Below are positions 8,259 to 18,231 of a DNA stretch of 64,000 nt, in pieces; the stretch's first letter is position 1; the number at the start of each line of letters is the position of its first letter. Source of the stretch: JAHKLT01 sp046197865 (GTDB taxonomy: Archaea > Methanobacteriota > Methanobacteria > Methanobacteriales > Methanobacteriaceae); contig NZ_CP166990.1 in the NCBI RefSeq assembly GCF_046197865.1, forward strand, positions 1,488,001 through 1,552,000. The letters are read 5' to 3'. Under the pieces are notes generated by a model, which saw only the letters and a list, made by a program, of their open reading frames with translations, did no database searches and had not been told where the DNA came from. A program made the position numbers and the translations under genes.

Positions 8259-9242
8259 ATGAAATATAATACTCAGGCAAATTTATCAAATGAACACGTG
8301 CCTAAAACAGCATACAATCTTCCTTTGTTTAATGAAGAAGGAAATAAAAGAAATATTTTAGAAATATTTGATTTTAGAGAAATGACTGAAGATTATTTAG
8401 TTGATTTAGAAATCAGAAATTATTCTAAAAACACTATCAAAACTTACACATCAATAATAGGAACATTTTTTGAATATTTAAAAAAAGAAGATAAACTATA
8501 CAGTGATAAAGATTTTTTAAGATGTTTTAGACGTTATATTCAATTATTAAAAAGAGATTTAGAAGTTAGTCAAAATTATATTTATCTTGTAACAGTTGTT
8601 TTAAAAAAATTTCTTGAATTTAATAAATTAAATTTTTTAGAAGATGTTGAATCTCCAAAGAGAACAAAATCTCTTCCAAAATCTTTAAATGAAAAAGAAG
8701 TAAATGATTTAATAAAATCAATTACATGGAATATAAAAATAGATAGTAAAACATCTATTAAATTTAGAATAAGAGACAAATTAATTTTAACTATATTATA
8801 CTCCTCAGGTTTACGTATATCTGAATTAATAAATCTTAAACTTAAAGATATTGATTTTGATGAAAGGATTATGAGAATAAGAGGTAAAGGAGATAAAGAT
8901 AGAGTAGTTTTATTTGATGAAAAAACAAAAGAGTTAATGGAAAAATATATTGATATTAGAAATAATAATAATGAATATCTTATTTTAAATAAGTTTAATA
9001 ATCCAATAAGTGCAAGATATATTCAAGTCATGATAAAAAAATATGCTAAAAAAGCTGGAATTACTAAACCAATAACTCCCCATATATTGAGACATTCGTT
9101 TGCAACTCATCTTTTGAAAAATGGAGTAGATATTAGAGTAATTCAACAATTATTAGGCCATACTAGTCTTTCTACTACTCAGATTTATACAAGTGTAGAT
9201 ATGGATACTATAAAGTCTTTATATGATAAAGCAAAAATGTAA
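8259..9242 (+). CDS. xerA: Tyrosine recombinase, XerA-like
   Basis: A 327-residue site-specific recombinase. The N-terminal core-binding domain covers about residues 35-140 (YSKNTIKTYTSIIGTFFEYL). The catalytic domain shows the full set of active residues: the Arg in YSSGLRISELINL, HILRHSFATHL, the His in LLGHTSLSTTQIYT, and the Tyr in the same stretch. Length and composition fit archaeal XerA, which resolves chromosome dimers at dif. I could not identify a dif site nearby. It may be transcribed with dnaG and is followed 42 bp later by the MurT-like gene. Confidence 0.88.
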   Translation: MKYNTQANLSNEHVPKTAYNLPLFNEEGNKRNILEIFDFREMTEDYLVDLEIRNYSKNTIKTYTSIIGTFFEYLKKEDKLYSDKDFLRCFRRYIQLLKRDLEVSQNYIYLVTVVLKKFLEFNKLNFLEDVESPKRTKSLPKSLNEKEVNDLIKSITWNIKIDSKTSIKFRIRDKLILTILYSSGLRISELINLKLKDIDFDERIMRIRGKGDKDRVVLFDEKTKELMEKYIDIRNNNNEYLILNKFNNPISARYIQVMIKKYAKKAGITKPITPHILRHSFATHLLKNGVDIRVIQQLLGHTSLSTTQIYTSVDMDTIKSLYDKAKM

Positions 9243-9284
9243 CTACATATAATAAAATTTAAAAAGAATTTAATGTGAAATAAA

Positions 9285-10634
9285 ATGATTTCAAAAATTT
9301 CAACTTTAATGGGAGAGCTTAGTTATATATTAGCTCAAAAAGCAGGCAAAAAAGGGAGTGCATTACCTGGAAAAGTAGCTATGAAAATTAAACCAGATGT
9401 TTTAGATGATTTAATAGTAAAATGTGATAAAACAGCTATTATAACTGGAACAAATGGAAAAACTACAACAAATAACTTAGCAAATCATGTTTTCTCAGGA
9501 AATAATAATGAAGTAATATCTAATTTAAATGGATCTAATATGCTTCAAGGAGTAATAAGCCCTTTTTTGATAGATAAAAAAAATAAATATGATTGGGGAA
9601 TTTTTGAAGTAGATGAAGGTTCTATGTGCGATGTCACCCAATTTATTGATGCAGATTATATAATTTTAACAAATTTTTTTAGAGATCAACTTGATAGATA
9701 TGGAGAAGTTGAAAACACTATTCAAATAGTACATGATTCTATAAAAAATGAAAATGCTACATTAATTTTAAATGCAGATAGTCCTAGTAGCTTATATTTT
9801 AGTGATTTGAAAAATAAAAAAGTATATTATAGCTTGGGAGAAACTAAATTTGCAAAAGAAGAACAAACTGTTGCAGAGTCTGTAGTTTGTCCAAAATGTG
9901 AAAGTAAATTAGAATATGAATATATAAACTATGGAAACATGGGGAAATTTTCTTGTCCAAATTGTGGTATTAAAAATCCAGAAGCAGATTATATAATTAC
10001 TGATGTTACATTAAAAGCAGAATCATATGATTTTACAGTGAAAGATAAAAAAGAATCTGCAGAAATTGATTTACATCTTCTTGGAATTTATAATTTATAT
10101 AATGCTCTTGGAGTAATAACTTTAGCTCGAGAAAATAACTTTAGCTATGATTTAATAAAAAAACAAATCGAAAACTTTGAATATAAACTAGGAAGAATGG
10201 AAACAATAGATCTTGGTTTTACTGAAGTAGTGTTAGTTTTATCTAAGAATCCTATAGGATTAAGTGAAGTCTTCTCAACAATTAATTATGATAAAAGTAA
10301 AAAATCATTAATGTTTATTATGAATGATTACAGTCCTGATGGAACTGATGTTTCATGGATATGGGATGCATATTTTAAAGAAGCAGTAAATATAAAAAAT
10401 GTAGATAATTTTTATTGTGTTGGAACCAGAGCTGAAGAAGTAGCTATGCGTTTAAAATATGAAGAGTTTCCTATAGATAAAATTAAAATTTATCATTCAC
10501 AAAATAGATTTGATCTTCAACTTCCAAACCATGATTTTTTAAATGAAGATAATGATAAAAAATATCTTATTGCTACATTTACAGCACTACCTGAAGTTAG
10601 AAAAGAACTTATGAGAATGAAAGAAGGCAAGTGA
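9285..10634 (+). CDS. MurT-like Mur ligase family protein
   Basis: A 449-residue Mur ligase family enzyme of the MurT type (Mur ligase central domain plus DUF1727 C-terminus). The ATP P-loop is TGTNGKTTT at about 55-63. A four-cysteine zinc ribbon insert is formed by CPKC (about 204) and CPNC (about 226), as in MurT. In Gram-positive bacteria MurT works with GatD to amidate D-glutamate on lipid II. Here the partner is the next gene, overlapping or touching this stop codon. In a pseudomurein-walled archaeon the pair probably modifies a peptide precursor of that wall, but the exact reaction is inferred. Confidence 0.85.
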   Translation: MISKISTLMGELSYILAQKAGKKGSALPGKVAMKIKPDVLDDLIVKCDKTAIITGTNGKTTTNNLANHVFSGNNNEVISNLNGSNMLQGVISPFLIDKKNKYDWGIFEVDEGSMCDVTQFIDADYIILTNFFRDQLDRYGEVENTIQIVHDSIKNENATLILNADSPSSLYFSDLKNKKVYYSLGETKFAKEEQTVAESVVCPKCESKLEYEYINYGNMGKFSCPNCGIKNPEADYIITDVTLKAESYDFTVKDKKESAEIDLHLLGIYNLYNALGVITLARENNFSYDLIKKQIENFEYKLGRMETIDLGFTEVVLVLSKNPIGLSEVFSTINYDKSKKSLMFIMNDYSPDGTDVSWIWDAYFKEAVNIKNVDNFYCVGTRAEEVAMRLKYEEFPIDKIKIYHSQNRFDLQLPNHDFLNEDNDKKYLIATFTALPEVRKELMRMKEGK

Positions 10635-10639
10635 AAAAT

Positions 10640-11377
10640 ATGGAATTAAACATTTTAGATATGTATTCAGATACATTAAATATCTATGGAGATATAGGTA
10701 ATTTAATAAGCATTAAGAAAAGATGCGAGTGGAGAGGTATTGAAGTTAATCAAGAAAGTTTTTCAGTTGGCCAAGAAAATAATTTAGATTATGAAAATGT
10801 TGACATGGTTTTAATTGGAGGAGGATCTGATAAAAGTCAAGCTGCTGTTTCAAATGATTTATTAAAACAAAGAAATGATTTAGAAAATTATATAGAAAAT
10901 GATGGTGTTTTACTAGCTATATGTGGTAGCTATCAAATGTTTGGAAATAAATATTCTAGTTTTAATGAAAATAGCATTCCTTGTCTTGAAATTTTTGATA
11001 TGGAAACTATTGCTCAAGAAGAAAGACTAACTGGAAACATATTAATAGAAAATTCTTTAGGATTAAGACCTAGAACATTAGTTGGCTTTGAAAATCATGG
11101 AGGTCGTACTTATCATAAATATGATGTTCTTGGAAATGTAGAAGTAGGATATGGAAATAATGATGAGTCTAAAGAAGAGGGACTTTCATATAAAAATTTT
11201 ATTGGTACTTATTTACATGGTGCATTCTTACCTAAGAATCCACACATGGCAGATCATCTTATTTTAAATGCACTGAAAAATAAATATGATATTGATTCAT
11301 TAGAACCATTGAATGATGATATTGAACTGCAAGCTCATGATTTTATGGCTAATAAATTATTAAAATCAAAAAAATAA
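10640..11377 (+). CDS. GatD-like glutamine amidotransferase
   Basis: About 245 residues, a class I glutaminase domain of the CobB/CobQ-like type that supplies ammonia to the MurT-like ligase. The nucleophile is the Cys in LLAICGSYQMFGN and the catalytic His is in GTYLHGAFLPKNP. The first gene's TGA overlaps a GTG that could start this protein at 10631; I prefer the ATG at 10640. The tight coupling supports one complex. Amidation of pseudomurein peptide precursors is the most likely role, by analogy with bacterial MurT-GatD. Confidence 0.85.
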   Translation: MELNILDMYSDTLNIYGDIGNLISIKKRCEWRGIEVNQESFSVGQENNLDYENVDMVLIGGGSDKSQAAVSNDLLKQRNDLENYIENDGVLLAICGSYQMFGNKYSSFNENSIPCLEIFDMETIAQEERLTGNILIENSLGLRPRTLVGFENHGGRTYHKYDVLGNVEVGYGNNDESKEEGLSYKNFIGTYLHGAFLPKNPHMADHLILNALKNKYDIDSLEPLNDDIELQAHDFMANKLLKSKK

Positions 11378-11388
11378 TTTCGAAAATA

Positions 11389-11402
11389 TTTATAATATAT
11401 AA
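11389..11402 (+). promoter_or_regulatory. TATA-like promoter of bioY
   Basis: TTTATAATATATAA in the gap between the GatD-like gene and bioY. A start about 25 bases downstream would leave a short leader with a GGAGG site before the ATG at 11449. Confidence 0.45.
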
Positions 11403-11448
11403 ATTTCAAATAAATAATTGTTAAACTAATTTAGAATTGGAGGAAAAC

Positions 11449-12060
11449 ATGTACTCAAATATTAATAACTTTTTTGAATTAAGAGAAAATGTATTTAACA
11501 AAATTCATGGCTCTAATACACTTACTAAAATATTTTTAGCTTTCATAATGGCAGGCATTACTGGAATTATGGCACAAATAATAATTCCGCTTCCATGGAC
11601 ACCTGTACCAATTACAGGACAAACTTTCGCTGTTTTAATAGCAGGTTTATTTTTAGGAAAAAAATATGGTGCTTTAAGCCAAATATTATATATTCTTATT
11701 GGAATTTCTATAATTCCATGGTTTGGAGGAATGACTGGAGGAATTGAAACTTTACTTGGTTCTACAGTTGGATATTTCTTCGGATTTGTTCTTGCATCTT
11801 ATTTTATTGGTTATATTAGTGAAAATTATGCAGATTCACGTAACTTTTTAAAAATGACTGCAACTGTTGGAATTGCAAATTTTGTATTAATTTATGTTCC
11901 TGGTTTAATAGGTTTAGCTATTTGGAGTTATACCACTCAAGGAATTATTTTAAATCCTATGGATTTAATTATAATGGGTTTTGCACCTTTTATTATTGGA
12001 GATATTGCTAAAATACTCTCTTCAGGATTAATTTCTAAAGTATTTTTACCTAAAAATTAA
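11449..12060 (+). CDS. bioY: Biotin transporter BioY
   Basis: A 203-residue integral membrane protein of the BioY family, the substrate-binding S component of ECF-type biotin uptake. Six hydrophobic segments are visible, with the family signature IIPLPWTPVPITGQTFAVLI at about 46-65 and GGMTGGIETLLGSTVGYFFG further on. I chose the ATG at 11449, six bases after GGAGG; a TTG four codons upstream overlaps the ribosome binding site and is unlikely. No EcfA/EcfT genes are next to it, so it may act alone or share modules encoded elsewhere. Confidence 0.92.
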   Translation: MYSNINNFFELRENVFNKIHGSNTLTKIFLAFIMAGITGIMAQIIIPLPWTPVPITGQTFAVLIAGLFLGKKYGALSQILYILIGISIIPWFGGMTGGIETLLGSTVGYFFGFVLASYFIGYISENYADSRNFLKMTATVGIANFVLIYVPGLIGLAIWSYTTQGIILNPMDLIIMGFAPFIIGDIAKILSSGLISKVFLPKN

Positions 12061-12088
12061 TTCTTCATTCTTTTTTTTATTGATTTTT

Positions 12089-12490
12089 ATGATTATTTCA
12101 CTTAGAGGTCATCATCTTTTATGTCTTCAGGGTTTTCAAGGTTATGGATATGATGAAAGCTTTGTTGAAAATATGAAAGAAATTAAAAACTTAATTAATA
12201 ATAAAAATACGAAAATTAAGATTCTAAATACATCAGACGATATTTGTAAATATTGTCCTAATCTAACAGATACAGGATTATGTATAGATGAAAAGAGTAA
12301 TTTAAAAATTCAATCTATGGATAATGAGGTTATAAATAAATTAAATTTAGATGTAGATGAAATTATTTCAGAAGATTTATTTAATATAATAAATAATATT
12401 TTTAAATCATCAGAAGATATAGATCCTATATGCAATAATTGTTTATGGACCAAAGAATGTTTATGGGCAAATAGTATATATAATAAATAA
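12089..12490 (+). CDS. DUF1284 family cysteine-rich protein
   Basis: A 133-residue protein that starts MIISLRGHHLLCLQGFQGYGY, the hallmark of DUF1284. Cysteine pairs follow in CKYCPNLTDTGLC and, near the end, CNNCLWTKEC, suggesting a metal centre (iron-sulfur or zinc). The function of the family is not established. It lies 28 bp after bioY on the same strand and may share its transcript. The start is the ATG at 12089 inside a T-rich stretch with no clear ribosome binding site. Confidence 0.75.
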   Translation: MIISLRGHHLLCLQGFQGYGYDESFVENMKEIKNLINNKNTKIKILNTSDDICKYCPNLTDTGLCIDEKSNLKIQSMDNEVINKLNLDVDEIISEDLFNIINNIFKSSEDIDPICNNCLWTKECLWANSIYNK

Positions 12491-12511
12491 AATTTAATCA
12501 TAAGCGAAACC

Positions 12512-12519
12512 TTTAAATA
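12512..12519 (+). promoter_or_regulatory. TATA box of tRNA-Gln
   Basis: CGAAACC directly before TTTAAATA is a good BRE plus TATA pair. A start near 12541 would leave a leader of about 30 bases before the mature tRNA. Confidence 0.6.
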
Positions 12520-12570
12520 ATATATTTTTTATAATAACATATGTTGTAATGTCAAGCATTATAATTAGTT

Positions 12571-12642
12571 AGTCCCGTAGGGTAGTGGTAATCCTTCTAG
12601 GCTTTGGACCCGGAGACGGCGGTTCGACTCCGCTCGGGACTA
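12571..12642 (+). tRNA. tRNA-Gln (anticodon TTG)
   Basis: 72 bases that fold as a cloverleaf. The acceptor AGTCCCG pairs over seven bases with CGGGACT, with discriminator A. The T loop is TTCGACT. The anticodon loop CTTTGGA places TTG at 12604-12606, which reads glutamine. No CCA is encoded. The anticodon stem (CTAGG with CCCGG) has an A-C mismatch in the middle and a T-G pair, which is weaker than usual. There is no intron. Confidence 0.93.
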
Positions 12643-12700
12643 TTTCTTTTAATTAAACTATTTTTATATAAAATTATTTTTAATCATTTCAAATGATAAT

Positions 12701-13891
12701 ATGGATAATCTATTAATATCTGGAGTAAATACCAGAGCTATGGTGAATTCTGCATTAAAATTAGATTATAATTTATTTTCAACAAGCTATTATCGCACTT
12801 ATGACTTTAAAAATATTCCAAATGAAAAACACATTTTAAAACAATCTGAGAATAAAACATGTAACACATTAGAAGATAATTATAGTAGTGATAAATTATT
12901 AAAATTATCAGAAGATTATTTAGAGAATATTGATTATATAATTCTTGTTTCTGGGTTGAATCCTAGTGACTTTAATGGAAAATTTAAAAAATACAAAAAA
13001 AAGATTTTAGGAAATAAAAATATAGAAAAAATCGAAAATAAATTTGATTTTTATAATAAGATTAAGAATAAATATTGTATTCCTGAAACTTTTAAAATAA
13101 ATGATATAGACGAAGCTAATGAAATAATAAAAAATAATGAAAAGAAGCAATATATCATTAAACCACTAAAAGGATTTGGTGGTTATGGAGTAAACTTTTT
13201 AAATACTGAATCGATTAATCAATTAAATGATATGAAAAATCAATGGATAATTCAAGAATATGTTGAAGGAGAAAATATTAGTTCATCTGTACTTTCAACA
13301 AAAAAAGATTCAAAAACAATAATTAATTCAAGAAATTTAAATGAAAATGATTATAAAAATGATGAAAGTTTCATATACTCAGGAAACTTACTACCTCTAA
13401 ATAAAGAAATATTAAAAAAAAACAATAGCTCAAATATTTTAAAAGAAATGGATGAAATATCAGAAGATTTAATAAAAGATTTTAATTTAATAGGATCAAA
13501 CGGTGTAGATTACATATTAGATAATGAAGACAATTTACATATAATTGAAGTTAATCCACGTTTTCAAGGCACATATGAATCTTGTGAAAGTTTATTAAAT
13601 ATTAATCTACTTGAAGCCCATATTAAAGCATGTCAAAATGAGTTAATAGAAATTAATAATAAAATTAAAGGATATTCTCTTAAAAAAATAATATATGCTG
13701 AAAATAAAGTGAAAATAAAAAATCTTGAAAGTCTTAAAAATGTTTATGATATCCCATATCCTAATGTAATTATAGAAAAAAATCAACCTATAGCTACTAT
13801 AATCCAAGAAAATAAATCAATAAATAAATTAAATGAAAATTTAAAAATAAGTTTTAATGAATTTAAAAAACACCTACTAAAAATAGTATAA
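12701..13891 (+). CDS. ATP-grasp family enzyme, substrate unknown
   Basis: A 396-residue protein with a preATP-grasp region (1-120) that begins LLISGVNTRAMVNSALKLDY and an ATP-grasp fold: the glycine-rich loop PLKGFGGYGVNFLN, QEYVEGENISSSVLS, and the metal-binding motif EVNPRFQGTYE near residue 288. It resembles carbamoyl-phosphate-synthase-like archaeal ATP-grasp proteins that ligate a carboxylate to an amine. I cannot name its substrate. It stands alone downstream of tRNA-Gln. Its last 29 bases overlap a small convergent gene on the minus strand. Confidence 0.78.
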   Translation: MDNLLISGVNTRAMVNSALKLDYNLFSTSYYRTYDFKNIPNEKHILKQSENKTCNTLEDNYSSDKLLKLSEDYLENIDYIILVSGLNPSDFNGKFKKYKKKILGNKNIEKIENKFDFYNKIKNKYCIPETFKINDIDEANEIIKNNEKKQYIIKPLKGFGGYGVNFLNTESINQLNDMKNQWIIQEYVEGENISSSVLSTKKDSKTIINSRNLNENDYKNDESFIYSGNLLPLNKEILKKNNSSNILKEMDEISEDLIKDFNLIGSNGVDYILDNEDNLHIIEVNPRFQGTYESCESLLNINLLEAHIKACQNELIEINNKIKGYSLKKIIYAENKVKIKNLESLKNVYDIPYPNVIIEKNQPIATIIQENKSINKLNENLKISFNEFKKHLLKIV

Positions 13892-14012
13892 ACATCAATG
13901 TTCCAACAGTGATTAAAATAGTAGTTAAAATCATTGCATAAGTCATAAAGACAAAAATTCTAGCTTTTTTATCAGGATCTTTTAAATATTGGTCAATTGG
14001 ACTTCTTTGCAT
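13863..14012 (-). CDS. Small membrane protein (49 residues) at the end of the ATP synthase operon
   Basis: A reading frame of 49 codons that starts with an ATG at 14012 behind an AAGGTG ribosome binding site. The protein begins MQRSPIDQYLKDPDKKARIF and then has one long hydrophobic segment (about residues 21-47) ending in VGVF. It lies 41 bp after atpD in the same direction, so it is probably the last gene of the operon. I do not recognise it; a membrane-anchored accessory or assembly factor for the ATP synthase is one guess from position. The 3' end overlaps the ATP-grasp gene by 29 bases. Confidence 0.7.
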   Translation of the reverse strand: MQRSPIDQYLKDPDKKARIFVFMTYAMILTTILITVGTLMFILFLVGVF

Positions 14013-14053
14013 GATAACACCTTTTTAAAAAAAAATTAAAAAAATAGCTATAG

Positions 14054-14728
14054 TTAAATAGCTACTTCTTCTTCATCAGATTCTTCCTCATTCTTTTCAA
14101 TAGTAGATTGAATCATTTTTAATCTAACGAAGTTTTCTCTTTCTAAATCCTGAAGTCTCATATCAATAAATTTGACAGTGTTTTCAAATTTAGGAATCAT
14201 GATATGTTCTAAAGCATTTACACGACGTTTAGTAGACTCAATTTCTTCAGCAAGTAAATAAATTGTTTTTTCAATTTCTGCAAGTTCAATGATTAACTTA
14301 ATAGCTTCTTCAAATTTCTTTGCAGCTTCATCTAATTGAATAGAGGTATCATTAAAACCATATCCTCTATCAACTAAAGATTTTTCATCCATATTAATAT
14401 TTACAATAGGTACTGAAACACCCATAATACTTCTAGAAGAAATGTCAACATCGATTGATTCTTTAACAGCTAAAGAAGCTTTTCTAACAGCTAAATCACC
14501 CATGACAATTTGGGCAGATGTTAGTGCATCCATAGCCTCTTTAAGTCTTAAATCAGCTTCCTCACGAACTCCTTTAACACGGTCTAAAATATCAAAGAAC
14601 TCTTTAATTAAAGCAGAACGTTTTTCTTTAAGTAAAGTATGACCTTTTTCTGCAAGTTTAGTTCTTTTTTTAAGATTAAGTAGTTCCATTCGAGTAGGAT
14701 TAATTCCATCAATAATATCTTGTGCCAT
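14054..14728 (-). CDS. atpD: A-type ATP synthase subunit D
   Basis: The 224-residue central stalk subunit that sits in the A3B3 head and transmits rotation. It starts with the family signature INPTRMELLNLKKRTKLAEKG and consists of two long helices predicted at each end (about 10-65 and 160-210), the expected coiled-coil rotor shaft. The C-terminal tail is acidic (EEESDEEE). Gene order and spacing place it as the penultimate gene of the minus-strand operon, 37 bp after atpB. Confidence 0.95.
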   Translation of the reverse strand: MAQDIIDGINPTRMELLNLKKRTKLAEKGHTLLKEKRSALIKEFFDILDRVKGVREEADLRLKEAMDALTSAQIVMGDLAVRKASLAVKESIDVDISSRSIMGVSVPIVNINMDEKSLVDRGYGFNDTSIQLDEAAKKFEEAIKLIIELAEIEKTIYLLAEEIESTKRRVNALEHIMIPKFENTVKFIDMRLQDLERENFVRLKMIQSTIEKNEEESDEEEVAI

Positions 14729-14765
14729 TTTATCCTCTTCTTATTTAGCATTAAATGCTAATAGT

Positions 14766-16160
14766 CTACTCATCATCTTTAGGAAGATATTTTTCAATAA
14801 ATTCTTCTTTAACACGCTTGAGTTCAGATTTAGGTAATGTTTTTAATAAGTCCCAACCAATATCGAGAGTTTCAAAGATAGTTCTATCTTCATCTTTATG
14901 TTGAGTGATAAATTTTTCTTCAAATGCTTCAGCAAATCTCAAGAATTTTTGATCACGTTCTGTAAGAGCTTCTTCCCCAACAACCGCAACTAAATCTCTT
15001 AAGTCACGACCTTCTGCATATGCAGAATAAAGTTGGTCTGAAACACCACTATGATCATCACGAGTTTTACCTTCACCAATACCACCACTCATTAAACGAG
15101 ATAATGAAGGAAGTACATTTACAGGAGGATAAATACCTTTCCTGAATAAATCTCTACTAAGTACAATTTGTCCTTCAGTAATATATCCAGTTAAATCCGG
15201 AATAGGGTGAGTAATATCGTCTTGAGGCATAACTAAAATAGGCATCTGAGTAATAGAACCTTTTTTACCATCAATACGGCCTGCACGTTCATATATAGTA
15301 GCTAAATCTGTGTACATGTAACCAGGATAACCTCTTCTTCCAGGAACTTCGTCCCTAGCAGCAGAAACTTCTCTTAAAGCTTCACAATAGTTAGTCATAT
15401 CAGTTAAAATAACCAATACTTGCATATCTAACTCAAAAGCAAAGTATTCAGCAGCAGTTAAAGCCATTTTAGGAGTCATGATTCTTTCAACAGCAGGATC
15501 GTCTGCCAAGTTCATGAATACAGTTACGTTTTCAATAGCTCCAGTACGTTCAAAATCGTTCATGAAAAAGTTAGCTTCTTCGTGAGTAATACCCATAGCA
15601 GCAAATATAACTACAAAATCACTGTCATCACCAAGCACTTTAGCTTGTCTTGTAATTTGAGCAGCAAAATCATTATGAGGTAAACCAGAACCTGAGAAAA
15701 TAGGAAGCTTTTGACCTCTAACCAATGTGTTCATTCCATCAATAGTGGAAATCCCTGTTTGAATAAATTCTTCTGGAAATTCACGAGAAACAGGATTCAT
15801 TGGACTACCATTAATATCTAATTCTTTTTCAGCTATGATTTCTGGACCACCATCAATAGGAGCACCAATACCATTGAAAATTCTTCCAATCATATCTTTA
15901 GAAACACCTATTTTAGCAGTTTGACCAGTAAATCTAGTTTTAGTATCTTTAGTATTTAAATCAGTAGTTCCTTCGAAAACCTGAACAACAGCTACATCTT
16001 TATTAACTTCAAGAACTTGTCCACTTCTTTGTTCACCATTAGGAGTTTGAATTTCGACAATTTCATTGTAACTTACACCTTCAACACCTTCAACAACCAT
16101 CAAAGGACCAGCAACTTCTGAAACTGTAGTGTATTCTCTTGTTTTAATATTAGTGTTCAT
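14766..16160 (-). CDS. atpB: A-type ATP synthase subunit B
   Basis: The 464-residue non-catalytic subunit of the A3B3 head. The region equivalent to a P-loop reads SGSGLPHNDFAAQI, which lacks the GKT lysine and confirms the regulatory rather than catalytic role. Other family stretches include PIDGGPEIIAEKELDINGSP and the ERAGRIDGKKGSITQMPILV stretch. Only two bases separate it from atpA upstream. Length is normal for archaeal B subunits (about 460). Confidence 0.97.
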   Translation of the reverse strand: MNTNIKTREYTTVSEVAGPLMVVEGVEGVSYNEIVEIQTPNGEQRSGQVLEVNKDVAVVQVFEGTTDLNTKDTKTRFTGQTAKIGVSKDMIGRIFNGIGAPIDGGPEIIAEKELDINGSPMNPVSREFPEEFIQTGISTIDGMNTLVRGQKLPIFSGSGLPHNDFAAQITRQAKVLGDDSDFVVIFAAMGITHEEANFFMNDFERTGAIENVTVFMNLADDPAVERIMTPKMALTAAEYFAFELDMQVLVILTDMTNYCEALREVSAARDEVPGRRGYPGYMYTDLATIYERAGRIDGKKGSITQMPILVMPQDDITHPIPDLTGYITEGQIVLSRDLFRKGIYPPVNVLPSLSRLMSGGIGEGKTRDDHSGVSDQLYSAYAEGRDLRDLVAVVGEEALTERDQKFLRFAEAFEEKFITQHKDEDRTIFETLDIGWDLLKTLPKSELKRVKEEFIEKYLPKDDE

Positions 16161-16162
16161 TC

Positions 16163-17913
<1,751 letters not shown>

Positions 17914-17917
<4 letters not shown>

Positions 17918-18231
17918 TTAACCATCTCTACCCCAATAACTCTTTTAATTAGCTCAGCTAATTGATCAGATGATCCTTCAGATTCACCATCTTTATCAGG
18001 AATTTCAATAATCATTGGTAAAACTTGTGATCCAAGTTTTTTATTTATATGATCTCTAATCTCGTTAGCAATTTTTTGTGTTATAATAATAACTGAAATT
18101 TCGTTGTCTAAAAATTCATCAAGAGCAGCAATAGCTTCCTCTTTAGAGTTAACAGCAAAGCCCTCTTTGACTCCTCCAAGTCTAAAACCAGATACAATAT
18201 CCTCGTTTCCTATAATTCCTACAGAACTCAT
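17914..18231 (-). CDS. atpF: A-type ATP synthase subunit F
   Basis: A 105-residue subunit of the central stalk, starting GIIGNEDIVSGFRLGGVKEG, the usual Rossmann-like N-terminus of subunit F. The acidic EFLDNEISVIIITQKIAN segment matches the family. It overlaps atpC by four bases and atpA by four bases, so all three are probably translated in a coupled way. Confidence 0.95.

Noticed and set aside
8204..9284. dif site next to xerA
   Set aside because: I looked for a 28-bp inverted-repeat site with a central spacer similar to known archaeal dif and found nothing convincing; the AT-only palindrome at 8214 is better read as a terminator.
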